A DNA stretch of 64,000 nt from Nonomuraea wenchangensis. Its GTDB lineage: Bacteria; Actinomycetota; Actinomycetes; Streptosporangiales; Streptosporangiaceae. The stretch is from NCBI RefSeq assembly GCF_900111685.1, contig NZ_FOHX01000009.1, forward strand, positions 62,001 to 126,000. Reading direction: 5' to 3'. The translations under genes and the position numbers were made by a program. This document shows, one piece after another, positions 16,164-23,984 of this stretch. The notes below the pieces were generated by a model, which was not told the DNA's origin, ran no database searches, and worked only from the letters and a program-made list of their open reading frames with translations. Numbering within the stretch: the stretch's first letter is position 1; every line of letters starts with the position of its first letter.

Positions 16164-17084
16164 GTGCGTGGCAGAAGGCGCAAGCCGCGCCCGCCGATCC
16201 CGTGGCGCTCCCCCTGGACGTTCGTTGTGTGCCTGGCGGGCGGCGCGGTGGTGGCGGCGATCGCGGTCACCTCGGCCATGGCCAAGGACGTGGTCGTGGT
16301 CGTGGACGGCAAGCGGACGGCGGTCCGGAGCTTCGCCGCGTCCGTACGTGACGCGCTCGGCGACGCCGGCGTGGCACTCGGCTACGGCGACGTGGTGCGC
16401 CCGCCCGCCCAGCAGCCGCTCGCCGACGGGGCCACGATCGAGGTGCGCCGCGCCCGCCCCATCAAGCTGACGCTCGACGGCCGCACCAGCGAGCATCTGG
16501 TCACCAGCACCGACGTGGCCGGCGCCCTCGCCGAGCTGGCCATCCCCGCCGCCGCCGGCCAGGTCTCCGCGCCCCCCGACGAGGCCGTGCCGCTGTCCGG
16601 GATGGCGCTGACCGTCTACACCCGGCGCAAGGTGTACGTGGTCGCCGGGGCCACCCGCCTGGTCGCCCGCACCACCGCCAGGACCGTGCGCGAGGTGCTG
16701 CGGCAGGAGCGCGTCGACCTCGGCCACGGCTACCTGACCTACTACGCCGACGGCGACACCCGCCGCCGGGGCGCGTCGCTGGCCGCGCTGAAGCGCCGCT
16801 ACCGGGCCGCCGGGTGGGAGCTGATGGAGGACGAGCTGCCCGACTTCCTGCCGGTGGTGCTGGAGTTCGCCGCGCTCGACGCGACGGGGGCGGAGGTGCT
16901 GCGGGAGCACCGGGTGGGGCTGGAGCTGCTGCGGGCGGCGCTGGAGCGGCGCGGGTCGCCGTACGCGCTGGTGGTCGGGGCCGTGTGCGGCACGCTGCCG
17001 CCCGCGACCGCGGAGCAGCGGGCGGAGGTGCGGCGGCTGGCGGCCGGCGGGCCGCCGGCCGAGAGCGTCGGGAGGCAGACATGA
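16164..17084 (+). pseudogene. chimeric gene: rpfB 5' part fused in frame to narJ 3' part
   Basis: The open frame encodes 306 residues from GTG 16164, which has GGAGG six bases upstream. Residues 1-35 are a basic tail and signal-anchor helix. The next ~160 residues are DUF348 repeats as in resuscitation-promoting factor RpfB: two complete (DVVVVVDGKRTAVRSF onward) and a third interrupted after TVREVLRQERVDLG. From LTYYADGDTRRRG (near base 16731) the sequence is the C-terminal half of NarJ, the nitrate reductase assembly chaperone, with ELPDFLPVVLEFAAL, RVGLELLRAAL and AEVRRLAAGGPPAE. The G5 and transglycosylase domains of RpfB and the first ~80 residues of NarJ are missing. It is very unlikely to do either original job. 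The stop overlaps the narI start (ATGA). Confidence 0.8.
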
Positions 17085-17761
17085 ACGGGGGCGAGAGCCT
17101 GCTCTGGATCGTGGCGCCCTACGTCACCGCGGTGATCTTCATCGGCGGGCTGATCTGGCGCTACCGCTACGACCAGTTCGGCTGGACCACCCGCTCCTCC
17201 CAGCTCTACGAGCGGCGGCTGCTCCGGGTGGCGAGCCCGCTGTTCCACTACGCGCTGATCTTCGTGATCATCGGCCACGTCACCGGCCTGCTCATCCCGC
17301 TGACCTGGACCGACGCGATCGGCGTGAGCAACGCCACCTATCACGCGAACGCCCTGGTCTGGGGCGGGATCGCCGGGGTGGCCACGCTCGTGGGGCTGGT
17401 CCTGCTGATCTACCGGCGGCGTACGCGGGGGCCGGTGTTCCTCGCGACGACGGCCAACGACAAAACGATGTACGTGGTGCTCGCGGCGGCGATCGTCACC
17501 GGCGTGGTGACGACGGTCGCGGGGTACGCGCCGAGCGAGGAGAGCTACCGGACGACGGTCGCGCCGTGGTTTCGCGGGGTGCTCACGTTCCGTCCCGACA
17601 CGACCGCGATGGGTGGGGCGAACGGTCTTTACAAACTGCACACGGTCGTGGGGATGGGACTGGTCGTACTCTTCCCGTTCAGCCGCTTGGTCCACGCACT
17701 TTCCGCCCCTGTGGGGTATTTGTTCCGTCCTTACATCGTGTATCGGAGCCGGGCGAGGTAG
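17081..17761 (+). CDS. narI: respiratory nitrate reductase gamma subunit NarI
   Basis: NarI is the membrane cytochrome b that passes quinol electrons to NarGH. The 226-residue protein has five hydrophobic helices. Heme-ligand histidines are plausible in SPLFHYALIFVIIGHVTG and, near the C-terminus, in LYKLHTVVGMG and FSRLVHALS. ATG 17081 overlaps the chimeric gene's stop by four bases and has GGAGG five bases upstream, which keeps the normal narJ-narI junction intact. narG, narH and the front of narJ are absent, so the gene is cut off from its native operon promoter and partners. It may be silent unless the missing subunits lie elsewhere. Confidence 0.93.
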   Translation: MNGGESLLWIVAPYVTAVIFIGGLIWRYRYDQFGWTTRSSQLYERRLLRVASPLFHYALIFVIIGHVTGLLIPLTWTDAIGVSNATYHANALVWGGIAGVATLVGLVLLIYRRRTRGPVFLATTANDKTMYVVLAAAIVTGVVTTVAGYAPSEESYRTTVAPWFRGVLTFRPDTTAMGGANGLYKLHTVVGMGLVVLFPFSRLVHALSAPVGYLFRPYIVYRSRAR

Positions 17762-17809
17762 CGTGGCGCGGGTCCCGGGAGGGGTCCGGGTACGCCAGAA
17801 TCGTCCCTT

Positions 17810-18430
17810 GTGAAGCACGGGTACACCAACAGCACATTCGGCGACGGCGCCCTGGTCGTGAAGTGCTACCAGGGCCCCGAGGCGGCGTTCAGGCTGAGCA
17901 CGGAGAGCAGATACCTGCGCCGCCTGCGCGGCCGCATCCCGGTCCCGCGCGTTCACAAGATCACCGCCGACAGCCTGACCACCCGCTTCGTCTCCGGCGA
18001 GCACGGCCAGGACCTCCTGGACGACGGCCACGCCGTCGAGGTGCTCACCGAGTGCGGCCGGATCCTCGGCGGCATCCACCGCCTGGGGATCGTGCACGGC
18101 GACTACGGCCCCCAGAACATGCTCTTCGACCCGGCCACCTTCCGCACCACCGCGATCCTCGACTGGGAGTGGGCGCACCCGGGCCGGCCGGTCGAGGACC
18201 TCGCCTGGTGCGAGTGGATCATCCGCAGCCACCACCCCGAGCACGTGCCCCTGCTGGAGCACTTCTTCGCCGCCTACGACGGGCTCGTCCCCGACTGGAC
18301 GGAGCGGCAGGCGGCCATGGTGGCACGCTGCCGGGCGCTGCTGGACTTCTGCGCGCGATGGGAGCCGGGCGGCGACGGCGAGAAACTGTGGCTCCACCGC
18401 CTCGACACCACCACCGCCTGGTCGGAGTGA
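17810..18430 (+). CDS. small phosphotransferase-fold kinase (APH/RIO-like)
   Basis: The protein has 206 residues and a protein-kinase-like fold reduced to essentials. A nucleotide-binding lysine is likely in ALVVKCYQGPEAAF, the catalytic loop is HGDYGPQNMLF, and the metal-binding aspartate lies in AILDWEWAHPGRPVEDLAW. This pattern is typical of aminoglycoside or small-molecule phosphotransferases; no known resistance enzyme is recognised. GTG 17810 has no ribosome site but lies eight bases after a -10-like CAGAAT, so a leaderless transcript is possible. It follows narI by 48 bases in the same direction and converges on the DUF305 lipoprotein gene. Confidence 0.75.
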   Translation: MKHGYTNSTFGDGALVVKCYQGPEAAFRLSTESRYLRRLRGRIPVPRVHKITADSLTTRFVSGEHGQDLLDDGHAVEVLTECGRILGGIHRLGIVHGDYGPQNMLFDPATFRTTAILDWEWAHPGRPVEDLAWCEWIIRSHHPEHVPLLEHFFAAYDGLVPDWTERQAAMVARCRALLDFCARWEPGGDGEKLWLHRLDTTTAWSE

Positions 18431-18437
18431 CCCCCTC

Positions 18438-18980
18438 TCACCCCGCAGCGGCCAGCCGGGCCAGCTCGGCCTCGTGCGCGCGGGCCATCGTGGTGGCCAG
18501 CCCCCGCACCTCCTCGGACGCCCCCGAACGCCGCTCCCCCTCGGCGACCAGCACGAGCTGATCGAGGTACGCCCGCACCAGCGGGACGAACCGCCGGTCG
18601 AACCCTTTACCCCGTAGCCCCCGCAGCGCCTTCAGATCGTCGGCGGTCGGCATACCAGGCATGTCATGCCCGGCATGCGGATTCTCCACCGAACCCGCTC
18701 CGGTTCGCACGAGCAGCGCCCGCAGCCGCTCCCGCCCCTCCTCGTGCTCCTTCGCCAGCCGTTCCGCCAGCTCCACGAGCGCGGGAGCGGCGGAACGGCC
18801 GGGTGCGAGCGCGAGCATCGGCAACGCCCGCGTGTGCAGCGCCTCGGCGAGCTGCAACCAGGCGAGGTCGGTGGCGTTGAAGGGTGAGCCGGAGCTCGCC
18901 ACCGTACCGGCTGTGGCGCCGCAGCCACCGACCAGCAGCAGCGACAGCACGCACACCACCGACACCCACGCCCTCACCAT
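18438..18980 (-). CDS. lipoprotein of DUF305-like type
   Basis: The 180-residue precursor starts MVRAWVSVVCVLSLLLVGGC, a signal peptide ending in a lipobox with the lipidated cysteine at residue 20. The mature part is helical and contains the HAGHDMPGMPTADDLKAL segment and the closing FDRRFVPLVRAYLDQLVL, as in DUF305 proteins. The histidine pair usual at the family's first helix (MIPHH) is replaced by AEALHTRAL, and the second histidine pair is missing, so metal binding may be lost. ATG 18980 is chosen for the lipobox position; it sits 14 bases after the stop of the DUF1996 gene, so the two are probably co-transcribed. Confidence 0.7.
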   Translation of the reverse strand: MVRAWVSVVCVLSLLLVGGCGATAGTVASSGSPFNATDLAWLQLAEALHTRALPMLALAPGRSAAPALVELAERLAKEHEEGRERLRALLVRTGAGSVENPHAGHDMPGMPTADDLKALRGLRGKGFDRRFVPLVRAYLDQLVLVAEGERRSGASEEVRGLATTMARAHEAELARLAAAG

Positions 18981-18994
18981 GAGGAACACGGCAC

Positions 18995-19840
18995 CTAGAC
19001 CGGCCGCCCGTCCGCGCCGCACTTCACGACCGGACGGATGCAGTCACGCACCCGGCGCTCCATCTCCGCCTGCGGCCAGGCGTTGAAGAAGTCGCCGTGC
19101 ATCGTGTACCCGCCGCCGGAAGCCAGCCGGAAGTGCGACGGGTCGCCACTGACCGGATAGCGGATGACCTGCCGCAACTTCGGCACCGGCACCGGATGCG
19201 TGCTCGGGCACGCCCCCGCCACCGGGTACGCCATGTGGCTCTTGTGGTCGGCGGAGTCGAGGTCCCGCCCGTTCCAGCACTGCGGGAAGTCCAGGTACGA
19301 CTCCAGCATCGTCCCACTCGGGCACGTCACGAAGTCCTTGGACGGCGGCACCTGCCCGGCGTGCAGGCACGACCACCGCGCGATGGACGACCCGTCCCCC
19401 GGCCCGGTCGCCTTGGCGTTCCCGGCGACGATCCGCAGCCCCAGCGGGAGGGGCTGCGTCTGCGCGACGATGTCGTCCCGGACGCCCTCCCCCAGGTAGT
19501 AGAACGTGATGATGGCCGGCTCGACCGGCGCTCCGTCCCGGTAGAAGGTCGGCACCCAGTACGACGACTTGTCCACGGCCGGGTTGCAGTTGGTCCCGCC
19601 GTTCTGCAGGTCGGCGAGCGTGGTGTAGGCGTTGGTGACCCGGCTGCCGAAGAAGCTGTGCATGTGCGAGGCCCCGGGCAGCCCGGGGAAGACGATCGGA
19701 TCGTCCGGCAGCCGATGGCTGAACGGGCAGTCGGCGAGGAACTCCGCGACCCGGACGACCTGCGCGTCCGCCGGCCGCGGGGCGACGGCGAACGTGGCGA
19801 GCAGCACGGACAGGAGGGCGAGCAGTCGCGTGACACGCAT
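18995..19840 (-). CDS. secreted DUF1996 domain protein
   Basis: The 281-residue protein has a signal peptide (MRVTRLLALLSVLLATFAVA) with cleavage near ADA-QVV. The rest is one DUF1996 domain, marked by FLADCPFSHRLPDDPIVFPG then ASHMHSFFG, DKSSYWVPTFYRDG, and the C-terminal HKSHMAYPV and SGGGYTMHGDFFNAWP. The family occurs in secreted fungal and actinobacterial proteins of unknown function; conserved histidines suggest metal or substrate binding. ATG 19840 has AAGGGAG five bases upstream. Its upstream region carries a candidate LacI-type operator. The lipoprotein gene follows closely on the same strand. Confidence 0.88.
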   Translation of the reverse strand: MRVTRLLALLSVLLATFAVAPRPADAQVVRVAEFLADCPFSHRLPDDPIVFPGLPGASHMHSFFGSRVTNAYTTLADLQNGGTNCNPAVDKSSYWVPTFYRDGAPVEPAIITFYYLGEGVRDDIVAQTQPLPLGLRIVAGNAKATGPGDGSSIARWSCLHAGQVPPSKDFVTCPSGTMLESYLDFPQCWNGRDLDSADHKSHMAYPVAGACPSTHPVPVPKLRQVIRYPVSGDPSHFRLASGGGYTMHGDFFNAWPQAEMERRVRDCIRPVVKCGADGRPV

Positions 19841-19875
19841 GGCGGCTCCCTTGGGGGGTGGGCGGCGATCGCTTC

Positions 19876-20012
19876 GAGAGAGCGCTCCCTTGACACGAAG
19901 ACTGCTCGCCCACTTGACCGCTGTCAAGGTTCTGGTTAACCCTTCCGAAAACCGCGCACGCATCAGCGGTGCGACCCTCGACCGGCCCACCCCCTAGAGG
20001 GAGCGCTCTCTC
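19876..20012. promoter_or_regulatory. pair of inverted GAGCGCTC operators, LacI-like
   Basis: The 15-mer GAGAGAGCGCTCCCT occurs at 19876-19890 and again, exactly inverted, at 19998-20012, centres about 122 bp apart. The core resembles the GGGAGCGCTCCC operators of CebR-type LacI regulators of sugar use. On the minus strand TTGACA (19927-19922) and a weak CAGTCT (19904-19899) form a possible promoter for the DUF1996 gene, with the first site just downstream. A loop between the two sites is conceivable. Confidence 0.55.
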
Positions 20013-20031
20013 AAACGAAGGACGGCCCGGG

Positions 20032-21219
20032 TCAGCCCTTGATGCAGATGAGCTGGCGCAGGTGGGCGACGACCTGGACCAGGTCGGTCTGGGCCGCCAT
20101 CACCGACTCCAGGTCCTTGTAAGCCCCCGGGATCTCGTCCAGCACCCCCGCGTCCTTCCTGCACTCCACCCCGAACGTCTGCTCCTGCAGGTCCTTCAGG
20201 GTGAACGTCTTCTTCGCCTTGTTCCTGCTCATCTTCCGGCCGGCCCCGTGCGAGGCTGAGTTGTACGCCAGCCCGTTCCCCAGTCCCTTGACGATGTACG
20301 TCCCGGTGGCCATCGAGCCCGGGATGATGCCGAGGTCGCCCGCGCCGGCCCGGATCGCGCCCTTGCGGGTGACGAGCACGTCCGCGCCCTCGTAGCGCTC
20401 CTCCGCCACGTAGTTGTGGTGGCAGGAGATCGGCTGGTCGAAGGTGATGCCGGGCAGGTGGCGGCGGAGGACGTCGCAGACCAGGCCCATCATGAGCGCC
20501 CGGTTGCGGCGGGCGTAGTCCTGGGCCCAGTAGAGGTCGCGGCGGTAGGCGTCCATCTCCGGCGTGCCGCCGAGGAAGACCGCGAGGTCGCGGTCCACCA
20601 GGTCCTGGTTGTGCGACAGGCCGCGGGCGACGCCGATGTGGTGCTCGGCCAGCTCCTTGCCGATGTTGCGGGAGCCGGAGTGGAGGACGACCCAGACGGT
20701 GCCCTCGTCGTCGGCGCAGATCTCCAGGAAGTGGTTGCCGCCGCCGAGGGTGCCCATCTGCGCCTCGGCCCGCTCGCGGCGGGCTCGCACCGCCGGGGCG
20801 AGGTCGTCGAAGCTCTTCCAGAACTCGGCCCAGCCGGCCGTACGCATCCCGAAGATCTTGCCGGGGTCGACCGGGCGCTTGTGGTGCGCGAAGCCGACCG
20901 GCACCGCCTGCTCCAGCTTCCCGCGCAGGTAGGGGAGGTTGTCCGGGAGCCGCGACGCCTTGTACGAGGTCTTGACCGCGCTCATCCCGCAGCCGATGTC
21001 CACGCCGACGGCGGCCGGGGAGACGGCCTCGCGCATGGCGATGACCGACCCGACGGTCGCGCCCTTGCCGTGGTGGACGTCGGGCATGACGGCGACACCG
21101 TGGACCCAGGGGAGGTTCGCGACGTTGCGTAGCTGCTGCATCGCCTGGGGATCGACGGCCTCTGGCTCCGCCCACATCCTGAGCGGATGCTTGGTCCCGG
21201 TCACCTCGTGGTACGTCAT
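20032..21219 (-). CDS. rtcB: RNA-splicing ligase RtcB
   Basis: RtcB joins RNA 2',3'-cyclic phosphate (or 3'-phosphate) ends to 5'-OH ends using GTP and manganese, in RNA repair. The 395-residue protein is the shorter bacterial form without inteins. Metal and guanylate motifs are DVHHGKGATVGS, GVDIGCGM with the metal-binding cysteine, GGGNHFLEI, LHSGSRNIGKEL and SHGAGRKMSRNKAKK, which carries the histidine that becomes guanylylated. ATG 21219 has GGAGG eight bases upstream. Neither rtcA nor an archease gene is adjacent, and no RtcR-type activator is present, so its regulation differs from the enterobacterial operon. Confidence 0.96.
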   Translation of the reverse strand: MTYHEVTGTKHPLRMWAEPEAVDPQAMQQLRNVANLPWVHGVAVMPDVHHGKGATVGSVIAMREAVSPAAVGVDIGCGMSAVKTSYKASRLPDNLPYLRGKLEQAVPVGFAHHKRPVDPGKIFGMRTAGWAEFWKSFDDLAPAVRARRERAEAQMGTLGGGNHFLEICADDEGTVWVVLHSGSRNIGKELAEHHIGVARGLSHNQDLVDRDLAVFLGGTPEMDAYRRDLYWAQDYARRNRALMMGLVCDVLRRHLPGITFDQPISCHHNYVAEERYEGADVLVTRKGAIRAGAGDLGIIPGSMATGTYIVKGLGNGLAYNSASHGAGRKMSRNKAKKTFTLKDLQEQTFGVECRKDAGVLDEIPGAYKDLESVMAAQTDLVQVVAHLRQLICIKG

Positions 21220-21305
21220 CGTGTCGCCTCCTCTCGCAGGTCCAACATGGAACGCGATCTATCAGGCCAGACATCCCATACCCGCCGCAACCGAATTAGC
21301 CGCGG

Positions 21306-21349
21306 TCAACAGGGACTCAACACCGGCTCAACAGCCGGCTGCCTACGTT
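21306..21349 (+). promoter_or_regulatory. three 11-bp spaced TCAACA repeats and -10: candidate SARP box
   Basis: TCAACA occurs at 21306-21311, 21317-21322 and 21328-21333, exactly 11 bp apart, preceded by C in the last two. The last copy ends ten bases before a -10 element TACGTT (21344-21349). The spacing, copy number and register relative to the -10 match SARP-activated promoters, and the -10 context CCTACG is shared with the promoter at 3604-3643. The gene served is the I36-like protein at 21381. Confidence 0.6.
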
Positions 21350-21380
21350 CCTCTCGTCCACCACGCCGAGAGGATCCGAC

Positions 21381-21890
21381 ATGAACAAGAACCGCCGCCA
21401 CCTCGCCACGGCACTCAGGACGGCCGGCGTCGCCGCCGGCGCCGCGATCATCGTTTTCGGCGCGCTGCCCGCCCAGGCGGCCACCGCCGACAGCGCCACG
21501 GTCGACGCGTACATGGCCGCGCTGCCCGGCGGGACGCGGGTGAGCAGCAACGAGATCGTCTGGAACGGCGGCGACGTGCGCGTGGTGCTCGGCGCGACCG
21601 TCAAGGCCTGCCCGAAGGGCTACTACTGCGTGTACGAGCACCAGTACTGGCGCGGCGCCATGGGGGCGTGGCGCGCCTCGGCCAAGAACTGCAAGAAGTT
21701 CGAGTTCACGAAGCCCTGGCGGGACCGGGTCTCGTCGTTCTGGGCGCGCGGCACCTGCCCTGACGACAACTACTTCCTGAAGAACAAGAAGAAGTTCCAG
21801 CCCGACCCGTTCGAGCCGCTGGTCGGCAAGAAGGCGTACGTCCGCTTCAACGACGCCTACGACTACGCGGCGCGCGGCTACACGAGCTGA
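21381..21890 (+). CDS. secreted peptidase inhibitor family I36-like protein
   Basis: The precursor has 169 residues, with a signal peptide (basic MNKNRRHL, hydrophobic core, cleavage near AQA-ATA). The domain around KACPKGYYCVYEHQYWRGAM, then NCKKFEFTKPWRDRVSSFW, is the beta-gamma-crystallin-like fold seen in Streptomyces metalloprotease inhibitor and other I36 proteins; four cysteines may form two disulfides. A lysine-rich tail follows. ATG 21381 has GAGAGGA seven bases upstream. Whether it inhibits a protease is not shown; many I36 relatives are uncharacterised. Its last 13 bases overlap the convergent MFS gene. Confidence 0.82.
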   Translation: MNKNRRHLATALRTAGVAAGAAIIVFGALPAQAATADSATVDAYMAALPGGTRVSSNEIVWNGGDVRVVLGATVKACPKGYYCVYEHQYWRGAMGAWRASAKNCKKFEFTKPWRDRVSSFWARGTCPDDNYFLKNKKKFQPDPFEPLVGKKAYVRFNDAYDYAARGYTS

Positions 21891-23284
21891 CCGTCGGCGG
21901 GGACGGCGGAAGGGCGGCCGGGCAGGAGCGGGACGGCGGCCAGGACGAGTGCGATCATGACGACGGAGAGCCAGGCGACGCGGTGGAAGCCGGTCATCGC
22001 GTCGCCGGCGGTCTGCAGGACGAGCGTGACGAGGGCGACGCCGAGGGCCGCGCCGAGCTGGTTGAGCATGTAGAGCACGGAGCTGCCCTGCGCCACGAGC
22101 GGCGCGGGCAGCGTCCGGTAGAGGGAGCCCATCGTCGGCGCGCTGAAGCAGCCGCTCCCGAGGCCGAACGTGAAGGCCGCGAGCACCGGCCACACCTCGG
22201 GAGTGTCCGCTCCGACCTGGGTGAGGGCGAACGCGCTGAGCATGGCCCCAATCGCGCCGGCCGTGGCCAGGCCGCGCGCGCCGATCCGGTCGGACAGCCG
22301 CCCGGCCAGCGGCATGGCGAGCGAGCCGCCGAGCCCGATCGGGGTCATGAGCAGCCCGGCGGCGAGCACGCCGTGGCCGTGGGCCTGCTGGTAGTACAAC
22401 GGCAGGGCGAACAGCGCGGCGTACAGGCCGAGACCGCCGATCCCCATGATCGCGACGCTCGCGCTGAACCCCCGCCCGGCGAACAACCGCAACTCGATCA
22501 GCGGCGCGGCCGTCCGCCGGGCGTGCAGCCCGTAGCCGAGCAGCAGCGCGGCCCCGAGCGCGAGCGGCAGCAGCGCCTGCCAGGCCGCGAAGCCGCCCTG
22601 CTCGGCGGTCTGCGACAGCGCCAGCACGACCGCCGCGAAGCCCGGGGCGAGCAGCGCCAGCCCGAGCACGTCGAGCCGCCCCGCCGCCGCACCCGACTGA
22701 GCATCGTCGGCGGGGAGCACCCGCCGCGCCAGCACGTACGCGACCGCTGCCAGCAGCACGCTGAGCAGGAACATCCACCGCCACGACAGCCCGTCCAGCA
22801 CCACTCCGCCCGCGATCGGCCCCAGGACGGGACCGAGGGACAGGACCACGCCCATCAGCCCCATAACCCGCCCGGCCCGGTGCGGTCCGGCGGCGCGGGC
22901 CAGCAGGATCAGCACGAGCGGGTCGAGCAGCCCGGCGCCGAACCCCTGGAGCACGCGGAAGGCGATCAGCGCGCCGACGTCCCAGGCCAGCCCGGCCCCG
23001 AGCGAGCCGGCCGCGAACAGCGCCAGCCCGGCCAGCCACAGCCTCCGCCCGCCGAACCGGTCGACGGCCCAGGTCGCGAACGGGATCGTCGCGGTCACCG
23101 CCAGCAGGAATCCGGTGGACGTCCAGCCGACCGTGCTGAGCGACGTACCGAAGATCCGCGCGAAAGTGCCGGTGGCGACGGCGGCCATCGTGCTGTTGAG
23201 GATGCCCAGCAGGCCGCCGAGCAGCACGACGCCGATCAGGGCGAGCAGCCGGCCGTCCAGGCGGTCGGCAGAATTTGAACTCAT
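21878..23284 (-). CDS. MFS drug:proton antiporter, EmrB/QacA-like
   Basis: The protein has 468 residues, about 14 hydrophobic segments, and no periplasmic domain. The major facilitator motif A is DRFGGRR after helix 2, and motif C, typical of exporters, is in SLGPVLGPIAGGVVLDG. ATG 23284 follows a minus-strand promoter TTGCAT-18 bp-TATGTT, with the ATG seven bases beyond the -10, so the mRNA is probably leaderless. The divergent TetR regulator shares the intergenic operators. The substrate cannot be read from sequence; export of a toxic or self-made compound is likely from family knowledge. Confidence 0.9.
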   Translation of the reverse strand: MSSNSADRLDGRLLALIGVVLLGGLLGILNSTMAAVATGTFARIFGTSLSTVGWTSTGFLLAVTATIPFATWAVDRFGGRRLWLAGLALFAAGSLGAGLAWDVGALIAFRVLQGFGAGLLDPLVLILLARAAGPHRAGRVMGLMGVVLSLGPVLGPIAGGVVLDGLSWRWMFLLSVLLAAVAYVLARRVLPADDAQSGAAAGRLDVLGLALLAPGFAAVVLALSQTAEQGGFAAWQALLPLALGAALLLGYGLHARRTAAPLIELRLFAGRGFSASVAIMGIGGLGLYAALFALPLYYQQAHGHGVLAAGLLMTPIGLGGSLAMPLAGRLSDRIGARGLATAGAIGAMLSAFALTQVGADTPEVWPVLAAFTFGLGSGCFSAPTMGSLYRTLPAPLVAQGSSVLYMLNQLGAALGVALVTLVLQTAGDAMTGFHRVAWLSVVMIALVLAAVPLLPGRPSAVPADGQLV

Positions 23285-23356
23285 GGGTTCAACATAGTGA
23301 TCTAATGCGTATGCATGCAACAGCCCGGTCCATTGAGTTGAACCGGGCAGTACAAT
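23285..23356. promoter_or_regulatory. divergent MFS/TetR promoters with GGTTCAAC inverted sites
   Basis: GGTTCAAC (23286-23293) and its complement GTTGAACC (23337-23344) sit one on each promoter. The first overlaps the minus-strand -10 TATGTT (23296-23291) of the MFS gene; the second lies upstream of the -10 TACAAT (23351-23356) of the TetR gene. Both predicted start points fall at or next to the start codons (23284, 23364). Repression of both genes by the TetR protein is the simple reading. Confidence 0.7.
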
Positions 23357-23363
23357 CAGCGCT

Positions 23364-23981
23364 ATGGGCAGCACCACGCGGGGCCGGATCGACAAGCGGC
23401 AGGCGATCCTGGAGGGGGCGTTCACGGTGTTCGCCCGCCAGGGCTACGCGCAGGCCTGCGTCCAGGAGATCGCCGCCGAGGCGGGCGTGGCCAAGCCGAC
23501 GGTCTACAACCACCTGACCGACAAGGCCACGCTGTTCAGGCACGCGATGAAGGCGAGCGCCCGCACGGCGCTGGAGGAGCGGCTGGCCGCGCTGGAGCCG
23601 CTGGCGCAGCCGGGGGACGACCTCGCCGCCGTGCTGACGGACGTCGGCCACGCACTGCTGCGCCTGCACGCCGGCGGGCGCTGGTGCGCGCTGCGCCGCC
23701 TCCTCTACGCCGAGATCACCCACTTCCCCGACCTGCTGGAGATCACCGACCAGTACGGCCCCGACCGGCTCAACCAGGCGCTCGCCGACCGGCTGGCCAG
23801 GCTCACGCTCGCCGGCCGGCTGCGCGCCGCCGATCCCGACCTGGCCGCCGAGCAGTTCACGTCCCTGCTGCTCGGGCCCCTGGAGGCCAGGACCCGGCTC
23901 GGCACCCGCGACCTGGAGGACGCCGAGCTGCGCGAGCTGGCCGAGTCGGCCGTGCGGACGTTCCTCATCGCCTGGGGGTGA
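23364..23981 (+). CDS. TetR family regulator of adjacent MFS exporter
   Basis: The protein has 205 residues. The N-terminal helix-turn-helix spans about residues 8-55 with QEIAAEAGVAKPTVYNHL, and the next helix begins TDKATLFRHAM. The C-terminal domain resembles the AefR-like group (LRRLLYAEITHFPDLLE, then LTSLLLG-type end). ATG 23364 lies at the predicted transcript start after TACAAT, so translation is probably leaderless. Divergence from an MFS exporter and shared inverted sites suggest ligand-relieved repression of that exporter. It converges with the sigma-factor fusion, with three bases between the stops. Confidence 0.9.
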   Translation: MGSTTRGRIDKRQAILEGAFTVFARQGYAQACVQEIAAEAGVAKPTVYNHLTDKATLFRHAMKASARTALEERLAALEPLAQPGDDLAAVLTDVGHALLRLHAGGRWCALRRLLYAEITHFPDLLEITDQYGPDRLNQALADRLARLTLAGRLRAADPDLAAEQFTSLLLGPLEARTRLGTRDLEDAELRELAESAVRTFLIAWG

Positions 23982-23984
23982 GGG

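Noticed and set aside
19998..20012. Second GAGCGCTC site as an operator for rtcB
   Set aside because: It lies beyond the 3' end of rtcB, far from its promoter; it more likely pairs with the site before the DUF1996 gene.
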